Below the pieces are notes generated by a model, which did not search any database, was not told where the DNA came from, and worked only from the letters and a program-made list of their open reading frames with translations. A DNA stretch of 64,000 nucleotides from Cryptomeria japonica (taxonomy: Eukaryota > Streptophyta > Pinopsida > Cupressales > Cupressaceae). Both the position numbers and the translations under genes were made by a program. This document shows positions 21,559 to 33,627 of the stretch, one piece after another (position 1 is the stretch's first letter; each line of letters starts with the position of its first letter). Location: NCBI RefSeq assembly GCF_030272615.1, contig NC_081410.1, forward strand, positions 502,844,442 to 502,908,441. The letters are read 5' to 3'.

Positions 21559-21785
21559 GTCAGGTCCTTTGCCTCCCTCTGATGTCTATCCACCTTTGAC
21601 TATAAGTCGGTTGCCCTGGCCCGCTCTACTGCCAGCTCCTCCTCCAAGCTACTTGTCCTCCCTTAGCCAACCTCCAAGGCCTATAACTTAGCATCTTGAC
21701 TCCTCTCCCTCTCTTGGAGAACTCTGTCATACTCTGCCTGGAAAACCCAACTTGCCTGACCCTGTCCACCAATGTCCTATGCACT
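21559..21785 (-). pseudogene. PMD protein relic, coiled-coil middle part
   Basis: Minus-strand translation reads GQASWVFQAEYDRVLQERER then SQDAKL, a TAG, ALEVG, a TAA, GRTSSLEEELAVERARATDL and REAKDLT at the left edge. It joins the 13194-13724 segment across element C and the 23341-24723 segment across the solo LTR. The pattern is a Glu/Arg/Leu coiled coil like the C-termini of some plant PMD proteins. Confidence 0.55.
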
Positions 21786-23340
21786 TGTAGACATCTAAAA
21801 ATGGTCAATGCTTGTGGAGTCATACTTTAACATTTGCGCATTGCCTTATTTTAGGGTTCTTGCATTGCATTAACATTTCTTCTATGTTGCACACTTGGTC
21901 TTTATCATTTGCGAGCATCGAGTCCTTCTTCTGCATTCCTCATTTTTATCACTTTTGAATTAGGTCTTGTCGATAGCAATCTTCAGTCATGATTTTGGTC
22001 GATCTTATCCTATCGCATCATGGTGCATGCTCATTTATCATCATTTTGGACATCGTCATTCCTAATCGATGATAGAATTAGGGTTTTGTCCTCTTGTCAA
22101 TCTTTCAATCATCTTTAGCTTGTTAGTAATCATTTGCAATTATCAACTTGTCAATCTCATCATTTTGCGATTGATTCATCATCGATCCTTGTCCTTGTCA
22201 ATCTTGTCATTTTGCGATTGATTCGTCATCGATCCTTGTCCTTGTCAATCTCATCATTTTGTAATCGATTCATCATCGATCCTTTTCCTTGTCAATCTTG
22301 TCATTTTGTGATTGATTCGTCATCGATCCTTGTCCTTTTCAATCATGTCAATTTGGATCAATTAGTCATTGTTCCTTGTCAATTGGAGCCTATCAATTTG
22401 ATCTCCTTGTCAATCTTGGTCAATTTGTCATTGATTTTTGTCAACCAATCTCAATCATTTATCAACATTGGTCCTTTGTCAATCAGAATCATGATCGAAC
22501 CTACATTAATTTCTTGTTGTCTTGACCTAATTCCTTGTCCTCTTATTTCTAGGGTTTTACGATTTGTTCATTTAATCCTTTTCTTCTTCATTGTGGGTTA
22601 AATAAATCTATTTATTTAGTCCTAGGTCTCTTTCATGAATTAATTAATGGATGAAAACCTATTAATTAATTCACCTAATTTCTATTTCATCTTTTTCCTC
22701 AATTTTCTAATTTGCTAATTTCTCCTAATTCCTAATTTCTATTTCTCCTATTTTCTTTAATTTTTCTAATATTTCCCCTAATTTCATTCCCTTGTTTTCT
22801 CTTATGTTTATGCTTCCATTTGTTGCAATCATGGAGGCTATTTTCTCTCTTCCCTTTTGTCATGGGAATGGCATTTCAATCTTGTCATAATTTGTCATAA
22901 TTTGTCATACACCTTGCATAGAAATTGTCATGCATTTGTCATAATTTTTCCATTCTTGATTTGAATTTCCTTTCAAATCTCTTCATGCTAATCTTGTCCT
23001 CTCTCCAATTTGTCTATAAATTGGGTGAGTTTCTTCAATGAAGAGGGAATCAATCACATTTTTGAGTAACCTTATACTGTGAATTTCATCTCTCAACAAC
23101 TTGCTTTCCACTTGCATTTTGCACTTGTAGGTGAGATCCACATCAAATTTGAAGGTGAAAGAAGAACAATGGAGCCACATGAAGGAGATATCTACATCGG
23201 TTTGCTTTGATTTCATTTGATTTGAATATCTTGTCTTTATGTCTTCATTGATTGGATTGGGATTGCTTTCATAGAAGCTTTAGGTTTTGTGGTTGTCCTA
23301 ATTGCTATTGTTTTGATGATTTTCAATTTCCTATTCTACA
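21786..23340 (+). mobile_element. Probable solo LTR
   Basis: Starts TGTAGACATC and ends TTCTACA, with a TATA box (TCTATAAATTGGG) at about 23013 in the plus direction and a 47-bp tandem repeat in the first half. It interrupts PMD-relic coding sequence. Flanking 5-mers are GCACT and ACACC, differing by two transitions, so the target duplication is only weakly supported. The start and TATA region resemble the LTR at 25702-26929, so both probably belong to one superfamily. No internal polymerase sequence is attached. Confidence 0.65.
22147..22334 (+). repeat. 47-bp tandem repeat inside the solo LTR
   Basis: Four units beginning CTTGTCAATCT (22147, 22194, 22241, 22288) and containing GATTGATTCATCATCGATCC, with a degenerate fifth trace from 22335. 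One frame stays open through it, but only because of the repeat. Confidence 0.85.
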
Positions 23341-24723
23341 ACACCCTTCTCATCTCAACTTGGTACATCTGGAATGTCCATCAGCTCTACATCCTCACCC
23401 TCCCTAGGTCCCTGCTCAATTTGTGTTGTTGTTGCCCCTACCTGTAATGGTCCCTTATGTTGAGGCACCTCCTATCTCCTCCGGATCCTCCAAATAGACT
23501 ATCCTCTACCTCCCCCTCCCCCTCCTTATTTCTGACCTCCTCCCCCTACTTTCACTCTATCTGTTTATCCATCCTCATCTCTTCCCATGACCTCATCAAC
23601 TGATGGTCGCAGCGCATCCTCCTCCAGAACTCTGGGAATGGTGAGATGAACTGGCATGTGAGCATCCCACCAGCAAGTGTACATCACTGATCATCCTAGA
23701 TCCTCAGCCATCTCATACCGCTCACTCCAAAAAATGGTGTTTGTTGTCTCCCAGCTGATCCAGACCTATAATGGTCTAGGTGCATTTCCCTATGTCATAA
23801 CCTCTCATGTAATGCATGGGTATAACCTCTCATAGCCTACCAACTCCTGCATATGCTCAAACTAATGCATAGCCCAGTGTGGTGCATAGTTCTTAATGAC
23901 AAATAGATCTACCAAAAATCCAGCACTTTGTTTGTACGCACGCTAGCTGCTAGTCCTCTGTCCACCTCTCGTAATCCATGTAAGGGTGCCAGTAGAAGAA
24001 GATCATCTCATCAAATACTCTCCTCCAAACCCACATGGCTCCCAAATGATGATAATGTAACAGACCTTTGTATCTATACAAGTACGGGAACCATCGCCAC
24101 CTATCCTATCGACCTATCAGCTGAGATACTACAATATGATCCCATGCCCAGATGTGCAGCAGTGTAACCCTTGTACCTAGATTCTGGCAATCCCAGTATA
24201 AACATAAATGCATATCATGGTACAGCTGCCCTAGCATAACTGCACCCCAACAGTATGTCACACAGTCCTCAACCATATAATATAAACATCTGGCCCATCT
24301 AATCGAGAATCCATTCCCACTCAGGTCTGGCATAACCCGCCCACTAATCAATCCACAAATAAATATCACAAGCCACGGGATGTGCAAAATCTACATAGCT
24401 CGCCCTAGGTGCATCCTCGTCCCCTCTATCGGTAGGGTTGCATACTCGCACACCTCTTATAAATAATAATCCCCACCATCCAATTTGTACTCTGGAATGA
24501 TGCCTTGGATGGGGATATTCAAGATCCTCCAGACATCCAATAGTGTAATGGTGGTCTCCCCAGTAGGAAGGTGGAAAGTGTAGTTCCTATTGCCCCATCT
24601 CTCCACCAGCGTGGTCATCATAGCTATGTGTGCCCTGATCTTGGTCCATCTCCCAACAAATCCTAAGCCCACGGCACTAAGGATCTCCCTCTCATCTAAC
24701 CAAAGTTGCCTATATATACTCAT
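23341..24723 (-). pseudogene. Plant mobile domain (PMD) protein relic, N-terminal part
   Basis: From 24723 the minus strand reads MSIYRQLWLDEREILSAVGL, then NYTFHLPTGETTITLLDVWR (24457-24723), then SIRWARCLYYMVEDCVTYCW and LLHIWAWDHIVVSQLIGR (24106-24387). These are hallmarks of the plant mobile domain: T-F-H-L-P-x-G-E-x-T-I-T-L, a W-G-x-x-x-L helix and I-W-A-W. The rest to 23341 is coding-like with frameshifts and stops. PMD occurs in cellular MAIL1/MAIN-type proteins and in transposons; the sequence does not decide which this was. It is split from its coiled coil by the solo LTR and element C. Confidence 0.8.
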
Positions 24724-25686
24724 AGTTGGAGGCCAATGCTCTCACGATGTAAGTGGCCCCTCATCTGCTTGCACTCAACCAATTCACTTCGTTAACATTC
24801 ATAAACCTATTTTACCCTATCCTATCTTACCCTATCCTAGCTTATTTTGGCCTATTTCTTATCCTCTACCTTTCTTGGGGCACCTAGAAGCTCCCTGAAC
24901 TTAATCCCCCACTACTCTTGGTCCTTATTTTTGCCCCTTTCTTTCTTCCCTAGCAAAGACGTTGATCCATCCCTAGTTGAGGTGTCGAAACTATGACTCA
25001 TACATTGTGCCACAGGCGGAGATGTTGAACCACAGTTTCTGCCCCTTATTCCCTCTCTTTGTCCCCTTTAATGCCTGCACTTGCATTGGACCAAAAGCAC
25101 TAGCATTGATCCCCTCTGCCAACCCCTTGCAATGCCTATGTAGATATTGTACGCCTGTGGAGACGTTGCACCCCCGCGGAGACATTGAAACGGCGATCAA
25201 TGTCTCTGCCTCGCTAGATTTTCTACCCTATTTATTAGCTCTAATAAATGCTCTAACCTACTAAAACACAAAGTGGGGTCAGGGTACCTACCGGTGGGCC
25301 ATACGCCTCTGGTCTCTCAAATTGTTGGACTCTCTCTATGCAATGCTCATGAATAGGAATGTGCTCCATCTTTCTCCTAAGGCTTTGTGCTCAATGTTAT
25401 CTCTAAAGTTGCATGTGGCAATGACCCTTCCTTGGGCCCCGTGGGCCTTATATGGGGCCCCCTATGGCCCTCTTTCTCACCTTTTCCCATCTTTCTACCA
25501 TTTTCTTCACTTCCACCTCTTTTTCATTTTCCTTCTATCATCTATCATTCTTTCTTTTTGATAATTTTCTCGAAAATCTTCAAAAATTCCTAGTTAAATT
25601 CTTGAGGGGGCTTATACCACCCGCATTTTCATACTGGGGCATTCACTTCTTCTATCTTTTACCCCCCGCCAATTTTGCTGCTACGT
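24724..25686. other. Upstream flank of PMD relic and 3' interior of an LTR element
   Basis: The left 170 bases include CCCTATCC-type short repeats (24815-24860). From about 24890 to 25686 is non-coding DNA that leads into a polypurine tract and LTR, so it is probably the end of a truncated element. Short GGAGAC/TGTTGAA-like phrases repeat at 25015-25195. I found no polymerase motif. Confidence 0.4.
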
Positions 25687-25701
25687 AAAAAAGGGGCAAA
25701 A
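25687..25701 (+). other. Polypurine tract before LTR
   Basis: AAAAAAGGGGCAAAA directly precedes TGTAGACG, the expected arrangement for the 3' end of a plus-strand LTR element. Confidence 0.65.
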
Positions 25702-26929
25702 TGTAGACGTTCAAAATTAATTAAATTAAATGTTTAATTAATTTTATCCTTTCTACATAATTAATTTATTTAATTATGTTAGTCCTTAATCTTCTCATCT
25801 TTAATTAAATCTAATTTAATTAATTTTGTCACTATAGTCCAGATAATTGGATTATTTAATAAATCAGTTATTCCCTATTCTTTTAAAACTATCTAATAAT
25901 TTATTTCTTCCAAAATCCCCTTAGCTAATTAACTAAATTAAATGATTCCTACAAATCACTTTCTCTAAACTCTCATTAGCCTAATTAATTCTTCTAGAAT
26001 CCCTCATAATCATGCTTAACATTATTCTTCAATTGTAAATTCCCCCACTCATTCTCTCTCCTCTTGTCAAATCCTCCTACAAATCCCACTTGCCTTCTAA
26101 TTCCTCATTATCTCACCTAATACTCCTTAATCATCTACTAGTGGTTAATCCCCATGATTAGCCACCAAGTTAACTCATAGCCATTTATGGCTAAAATCCA
26201 CTTGTCCCCTCCTCACCTTCCACCTTAAATGCACCCAATTGGGTCATTTCAAGGATCTCAAAATTTCATATCCTCCTATGCCTTTCACTTCCGAAGGAAT
26301 TTTAAATTCCTTTTCTCATTCCCTTTTCCCATGCATCTCATTATTTAGGAATTTTTAATTACCTCTTCATCCCCCAAGGAATTTTTAATTCCTTTTTGTC
26401 TTCCCTATGTACTTCGGGATCTCTTCCCCATGTACATTGTGGAGTGTGGAGACAAGAAATGCCTTTATGGAAAATCTCTTGGTCTCCACACTTGTCATTT
26501 CACATCCTCTCAATCCATGTGTCCCCTTTCCTTCAATCTCCACCCTTGATTCATCTTCAATCTCAACTGTCCATTCATCCTCCCTCAAATCTATAAATTG
26601 GGGTCTCTTCCTCTTCATTTTCCATCTCCAATCCAAGTGATCTTATGTTGTCAGTTTGATCTTAGAAATCATCCAAAGTATCACCATTATAGTCAAATTT
26701 GCATCCATAATCACTTGAGAATTCATCCATCTCCCATATCCACTAGTGTTGTGCAACATTGGAGAGAAATCCACATTCTATCTAGGAGTGAATCGAATCA
26801 AGTGGAGCATTTGGGTGAATTCAACTTCATCAAAGGCTCAATCCGAGGAACAAGTGAAGATTGTGAAGGTATAATGGTATTTAATCTTGTTTTTGATGTA
26901 TTTGAATGTTTTATGAATTAAATTAACCA
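25702..26929 (+). mobile_element. 3' LTR of a truncated element
   Basis: Begins TGTAGACGTTC after a polypurine tract and holds a TATA box (TCTATAAATTGGGG) near 26590. The right end is less sure: TTAACCA at 26929 is the last CA before the minus-strand relic starts. No matching 5' LTR is in the window. Its start and TATA region resemble the solo LTR at 21786-23340. Confidence 0.6.
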
Positions 26930-29900
26930 TTACCTCTCACTCCTATTTTCCCTTGCTTCACCCTGAATCATAGAATCATTGTAATACTCCAACAATTGAA
27001 CACTTGTATATGACCCAAAATCAATCAAGTGAGCCTTCTGGATCGGCTCTAACCTGTATTGTGTCAAGTATTGCCTCGTGGTCAGATTCATGAACTTTCC
27101 ATAAATTCTTGTTATGATGTCTACCATGATACTGAATCAATTGAATATGTGTTGCAACAACAAGGTTGGAGAAATGAAGAATATGTCTATGTGTTTCAAA
27201 GTCCTTGAACAACCAAACTTCAAAATTCTTGATAGGGTATCTCTAAAGCCATGTGTCTGTCATGACAACAAACCCTATTGGGTACTCAATACCCTCTTTG
27301 TCAATGATTGTGGTTGTCAATTTTCTTTTAGGTTCAATACAACGACACAAAAAGTAATTTGTTCCTTCTTCATTGTTCTCTTCTGTAACAACTGTGTATA
27401 CATGACCTGAATTTTATAGAATAATAATTACTACAAAAAATAATGCGTGATGTAACAAAATGAGCTAAAAAAAATTCCTGCAAAAAATTAACCAAAAAAA
27501 TCACCTCGTTCCACTAGGTCGGATACATGGTTGAAATCCACTGATGTTTCCATCTGATTCAATTTTAGTGCTTTGGTGACTTGATATGTATCAGTGGGAG
27601 CCAACGGTTTACAAGACCATTTTTCAACCCACTCTTATGATTTACATTCTTCCCACAAAAAATACATACATGAAGAGAAAAAACATACAATGTGTCTAGT
27701 ATAAATTACTAGTGAACTTTCATTTGAACTTCTAAATGAGTGCATGTCACTTGATCCTGCAATTGTACAACAATCTTGATTGTTTTCAATGTTAGATTCA
27801 CTGATCAACTAAAAATTTATATGAACCATTGATGTACCTACATTACCTAGTCCCATTATAAAGTTACACCATTGCACAATTGTTGTTGCATCTATCAACT
27901 CGGCACCACCTTTGTACTTCAATTTTTCTTTAGCTAGGGCTCTTTTTTATGCATGCTCCTGCACCATCATGCTCTCCCTTTCCATGTCTAGCCTCAGTGA
28001 AATTCCAAAAATGTTGTACACCGCTTGTCACATGCATCCTAGTCAGCCAATAGAACATCCTCACATTCTTGAATTGTGAGGTGCAATTATCTAACCATAT
28101 TATGTGTTGGTTGTATCCTATGTTTCTTTCCCTTAAATTATCATAGAAAAATTTAAAGCATCCTTGCACAAACTCTGACGAATGAGTACAATCATCACTT
28201 ATGTAGAAGTGATACTCTCTTACAGCATTTCTATCCTCCTTTGTGTTATCATCTGCATGCATTAAAGCTATGTGTACAAAAATAGAAACTTGTATAGAAT
28301 GGTAATACATAGATTGCACTTCATTTTGAGGTTGTAGTGTATAATTTGTAGCAAAATCAATGATAGAGACAATGGTACCAAGAGGAAATGTGTCCTTACA
28401 TAACTTGAATTTCTCATCTAACCATTGAGCTCTATGTGTATGTATTATGTACTCATAAACTAGTTTCTCTTGAAACATTTTCATAAATTCGGCTACACGT
28501 ATATCATTTTTTACTAACTCACATCTCTTCAATTATTTTCCATCTTTAACCCCATATGTGACTTTCTTGTATTTTCCAAAATAAACTAGTTTCTTAACAA
28601 TTTCATGTGTGCTCTCCAAATGTGCACATCTTGGTAAATGTTGCAAACCACCACATGTAGCACAAGAACCTTTCAAACACATCATCTTATAATAAATTCA
28701 ACCATCATCTCTTTTAGATAGCACACTTGAAATAAATTCTCTTGGTGACTTAGGAGGTACTTGTATATTGCATTCCTGTAAAACATCGTTAGTGTGCAAA
28801 GTACAACATATATGATGATAAATATCATAGTGCATGGAAAATTCAATATGCATCCTACAACAACACGTGGTGCATACATGATTAATCTTAACATAAAAAG
28901 GTTTTGCCATTTCAAAAAATATTTGACTAATTCTTATTTGAGGAAAATTTTGAAGGAATCTTTCATAAAATTTTGTTTGAGTCATATCCAAATAGTGTTT
29001 GGCATGTGGCTCACTATTTCTAGATCTAATTCACCTTCTAACAACACCTCTTTGGTTGGGTGAAACCCTTGTGTTGTCATGCCAAAAAAATTCAATTAAT
29101 GTTCTTAGTGCATCAACAACAACCTTGTCTTTGTGTGGTAGTCTACCCGAGAACGCCCAAAGAGAATTATTGTTAGGATCCTCTATTTTCTCCTACCTCT
29201 CTAATACTTTATGTAATGTTGTTGTACTTATGTTTAATGACTTACTTGTTTTTCTTATCAAACGATCTTTTTTTTATTTTCTTGCTCATTATGGTTGATG
29301 TAATAACACGTCGAGTAACATTAGAATCTTTAGTATGTGATTTTGAACCAATATAATGATATGCATCAAATGGATTTCTCATAATAGTTCTTTCACTATT
29401 AATTTCAGATGATCTTAAGACTATAATTTTCATTGTCTCTCTAAAATTCCATTTTTTAATCATTTCAACGATTAATTGGCATTTTGCAGTTTGATTTATG
29501 CTTTCAAAATAGTGTTGTCATATTCTTTTATCCATTCTTCTACACGTTCATTCATTTATTTTATCAAGCATTGGCCTAAAAAATATTATCATCGATGTCA
29601 ATTAGATACTTTGGTTTCCTACAAATAATTCTAGAAGGTGTTAACATTGGTGCATTACGTGCATTAGGTACATTCATCGCATCAAATTGAGCTGGTGTAT
29701 GTTAATCATTTGATTGATTATTCATTATGGTCTCTTCTATAATTGCATTAGGTTCATTCGGTAAATCAAATGTTGTTGGTGCATCTTCATCGTTTGTTTG
29801 ATTATTGGTTGTGATTTCTTCTTCAATTGTATTAGGTTCATTTGGTACATTTAATTGAGATGTTGTGGATGACATACCTTCTTGTCAAATTGTTCTTAGT

Positions 29901-29983
29901 TCATGTAATTTCTTCATGTGTTGCCTTTGTCATTTCTTTTCAGCCTCTCATTGTTCGGTTGTTCCTCGCTTGTTCTTTCTCAT
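26930..29983 (-). pseudogene. Relic of a long transposase-like protein of an unnamed family
   Basis: About 1000 codons on the minus strand, intronless, with frameshifts and stops. N-terminus (29983): MRKNKRGTTEQ, a basic region, then an Asn/Glu-rich stretch with two similar halves. Next, VVVDALRTLIEFFWHDNTRV (about 29110), a Cys-rich segment HVCTTCCCRMHIEF (about 28880), and the best part at 27930-28532: SIIDFATNYTLQPQNEVQSM, YHFYISDDCTHSSEFV, IIWLDNCTSQFKNVRMFYWL and a HGKGEHDGAGA box. A C-terminal portion runs to 26930 (ILHFSNLVVATHIQLI). Asp/Glu residues in DFA, SDD, LDN and EARHGKGEHDG are placed like a DDE/RNase H-fold nuclease. I recall similar uncharacterised plant and animal proteins but cannot name the family. 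Confidence 0.6.
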
Positions 29984-30115
29984 TGTTAATAACACTTATC
30001 CTAAATAGAATCATTTTGTAAATATATGTTACAAAAACTTATACAATCAAATGACCATAAAAATGAATATTATCATTATTTTTAATAATCAAAACTATTA
30101 AACAATCACAATAAC
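29984..30115. other. Upstream flank of the transposase-like relic
   Basis: AT-rich, 132 bp, ending in ATAAC, the left copy of the element B target duplication. It continues at 45031 on the far side of element B. Confidence 0.5.
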
Positions 30116-31311
30116 TGTAATGGTGGGAAAATGGTGAATGATGGATCAAGAGGAAAACTACCCTTTCCCTCAAAGAGAGATGAGAGTTTTAGTATTGATT
30201 ATCCTTCAAGAAATTTTCACCATTACTTTAGGAAGGGGGGAGGATAACTCACCAGATCCAATCTCTCCACACAAAGATGGTAGATTGAATTTTGAATGAA
30301 TTGGGAATGCTAATTTGATCCCCACTTCCTTGTTTGATTCAGAAAGGAAATTCACTGAATTGTGTAGTGCAAAAGTGGCAAAGAATCGATTATAACTTGA
30401 TATTAGAAAATGGGATGAAGTTGTGCACCCAGATCTGGCAGTAAAATGTCAAGACAAAGTCGCCCTATGAATTTTAGGAAAATTTGCCTAGACCATGGGG
30501 AGAATGCACATGGTCCTCCAAAAACTCAGCAAAATAAAAAGGGTTTTTCCGCCTATGCAAATGAAGCCCGAATCTGAAAGTAAAGTTGTGCACCTACAAC
30601 CTACACACAAAAAAGAGAGAAAAATGGGTTGGGATTGGGGGTTTTCCTTTAGGTCAAACCCCAGTTTTGGAATTAACCAAGTAATGAAAGAAATTACTTG
30701 CAAGTAGATGTAAATGAAAGACTGAATTGTAAATCACCTCAAGGGAGGTTGTAGTAGCAATGTTGATAGAAATAATTGTGTGGAATCGAATGTTGAAATC
30801 AATTTCATCTTCAATGGTTGAATCCTTGACTTGAATGCAACACCTAGCCTTGAAGGGAGACTTCAGAATGCTCAATGCTGGAAAAGAATGCTTGACTGCT
30901 TGAATTCTTGATCACTTGTGCAACTTGAATCTCCCCAACTTTGACTTCTCCAACTTATCAAAATTATCCTCCTAATGAGAGAGTGAATGCCCCCTTATAT
31001 ACATGTTTGAAGGATTTGAATTTCATCATGGACCGACATCAGGAGAGTTTTCCCTCTCAATGCACAACCCACAATGCATGCTCTAGGAAGGTCCTGTCCA
31101 AAAATAGGGTAGGGACAGGGGCACCACTCCCCTATCCTAACCCTTTCCCCAAGGCAAAATGTGGTCGGGGTGATGCAGAGGCCAAGGAAGAAGTTTCTTT
31201 TGCAAGTCGAGCAATCTTCAGTCTCCAATCAGGCTAGAGGATTCGAACTCACATGCGTGAGGACCCTAATGCAGTCAAAAATTGCTAGGGTCACAATTTT
31301 GTGACACTACA
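30116..31311 (-). repeat. Element B 3' LTR
   Basis: 1196 bp. TATA box TATATAAG on the minus strand at 30994-31001, with GC-rich palindromic sequence (GGGGCACCACTCCCC) about 120 bp upstream of it at 31117-31131. Confidence 0.88.
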
Positions 31312-32027
31312 TTTACCCCCACTTTAGCGGGAGTATAATCATACGCCAATACTGTTGGTAAAGTACAAGGAAACAAGATTAAAATACTTTCACCACATCA
31401 AGGAGGCAAGATGTGCCAAGCCCCCAGTGGACTTAGGATCTTACGACTTCGAATGACAAAGTAAAAGGGAAGATCGAGAAGGGGAGAACAATGACTGTAA
31501 GTAGCAAAGTTCCCTTCACTATGAGTCATGAAAGAAAGGATACAAAGATTACAAAGCAAAACAAAGTTCACTAAGTAATTCTAAGTATCACAAGAAGGAA
31601 AATGTGAGTGGAGTGTATACCCCCATGTTAAAGTGACTGCATGTGCCTTATTGGGAGTGATTTCTCTAAGGTAAAATATGCCCAAAATAGAGAAAATAAA
31701 GGGTGCACGTTATCACAAGGATTTAACCCCCAATCAAGGTATAAACCCAAGGATAATGAACACAAAACATGAGGTAGTGTCACTTTCCTCGGGGTCAATA
31801 TGTTGTATGATAACTCATGTATATCATGTATGTATATGCATATAATAATCTTCATTCCCCAAAGAAGGACACTACCTTAGAAGAAATGGAAGAGATTATG
31901 TCTTTTGAGTCAACATGAAAGAGACCAAGAGAAGATCTCAATTATTTGCATCATCCCCAAGTAGACATTAAGGGAACAATAGAAGAACAGGGATACACAT
32001 AGAAGAATGGTCACAAAAGAGAAAGAA

Positions 32028-32069
<42 letters not shown>

Positions 32070-32086
32070 CTATAGTGCTAGTATCA
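31312..32086 (-). other. Element B 3' non-coding block with polypurine tract
   Basis: Polypurine tract AAAGTGGGGGTAAA on the minus strand abuts the 3' LTR. The block aligns with 6079-6817 of element A. It has gained an AG microsatellite at about 32029-32064 that A lacks. Confidence 0.75.
32029..32064. repeat. (AG)n microsatellite
   Basis: About 18 AG units inside the element B 3' block, at the place where element A has only AAAAGAGAGGGGGAGAG. Confidence 0.9.
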
Positions 32087-33627
32087 CTAATCTAGCACGA
32101 CATCCACCTCTAGATCTTGCTGATCACTATTTTGGGAAGGTGAGAAACATGCTAGAGGAGGGACATCAAGAACAACAGATAGAGCTATCACAAGATCCAA
32201 ACAAGGACGATGCTCATGTTGTAAGTCACTTTGTTTGATTCGAGGAGCTAGGATTAGGGTTTGTGAAAACTCATCCGATAAATGTTTGTCCACATCAACA
32301 TACTCATACTCACTATCAGAAGCATTAGGAGTTGTATTACCATTATGAATAACATTTTCACCCATTTCTTCATCAAAGTTTAAAGAAAGAGGAGCAAGAA
32401 CACTAATAGGACTAAAGCCATCACATGTTTTATGAAACTTATGATTTGGAGATGTTGGTTGAACATCTTTCTTAGGAGAAAAGGGAATCATGTCAACTAT
32501 CAGAGTATGGGGAGATTGAGTATTTTGAGGGATAGCTTCACGAGCTCGAACACGGCATCTTCATCGGCGTTCTTCGATACAATGATTCCATCGAGTCTTA
32601 GTGGAAGGCTGAGAAGGAGGAGGAACAATCAAAAAAGTAGGAACGTTTCTCTCCTTGATAGTGGAAGGTTTAGGCTGAGGTCTTTTTGGAAAAAGGAGAA
32701 GTTGACCTCTTCTCTAGATAAGAGGAAGGAGGTGGAACTGTGCATTAGAAAGGAGGAATATTAGGTGTAGGAAGGAGACCAGGTCCATCATGAGGAGGAG
32801 GTATAGGTCTAACCTTAGGAATAATATTGGTGTTCTCCTTAAATGTAGATAAAGTCACATACATAGGAGTAGGTGGACAATTTTCCTTAGGAGGGAGATT
32901 AGTTCTATCTGAGAGAGGAAGAATCTCATCTTGAAGAATAATAGCAATGTCAAGTGTTGGCGATCTAGGTTGACTTAAGGATAAGACCATATTGTTCTTC
33001 CATTTTTAATAAGATTTAAAAAGAGCATTGCTCCTTGATGGAAAATATTTTATTTAGGCCAAAAGAGATCAATAGGAACACCGGGGATTCTTTCAGATGG
33101 ACAAAATAAGCTATGGTTCACAGTTATGATTTCTCCATTGTGAGGAAATTTAAGACACTTGTGGATTAGAGAAGTAATATCCTTCATGGAAGATAGCCAA
33201 GGATAGCCCAACTTCGCACATAATTAATCAGAAGAAGGTATGATAACAAAGTAAACATCCATGGATTTAGCATGAACTTCAATAGGAAGGGTGATAGATC
33301 CAATGGTAGGACAAGAGAAGCCATCAAAAAACTTCGCAACCACATTAGAAGTATCATATATTGGTTTATACAATCCTAAAGCAAAAAGATACTCTTTAGT
33401 TATGACATTAACCAAGCAAAGAGGGATCAATCAGGGCAAGGACCATCGGGTGCTCTACTGCTCTCGCTAGGGTCAAATGTAATACAAGGATCCTTAGGCT
33501 TATCTTGTGTTTCTACCATATTAACCAAATTTGGATCCATAGAAGTGAATTCTTCAGTAGTGAGAGAATTAGGCACAACCTCAATAACATTAGAGGTATG
33601 AGATGGCAAGGGATCAGTGAAAATATT
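32087..33627 (-). pseudogene. Element B protease-like ORF
   Basis: Follows gag in the same frame (IFTDPLPSHTSNVIEVV) and matches the second ORF of element A: VEVHAKSMD-type protease core (GSITLPIEVHAKSMDVYFVI), a Pro-rich linker, and the acidic tail ending DLEVDVVLD. At the active site the DNA reads LIDP, then a one-base insertion relative to A and loss of frame. The basic ERRRKRR patch of A is decayed here. Multiple frameshifts and stops are present. Confidence 0.8.

Noticed and set aside
22134-22601. 155-codon plus-strand frame
   Set aside because: Mostly the 47-bp tandem repeat within an LTR; no domain, repeat-driven openness.
26396-26921. Overlapping plus-strand frames near 26400-26920
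   Set aside because: They lie inside the LTR at 25702-26929, differ in frame, and show no domain.
28794-29298. Plus-strand frames of about 90-100 codons
   Set aside because: They are antisense to the conserved transposase-like relic, whose minus-strand reading explains the sequence.
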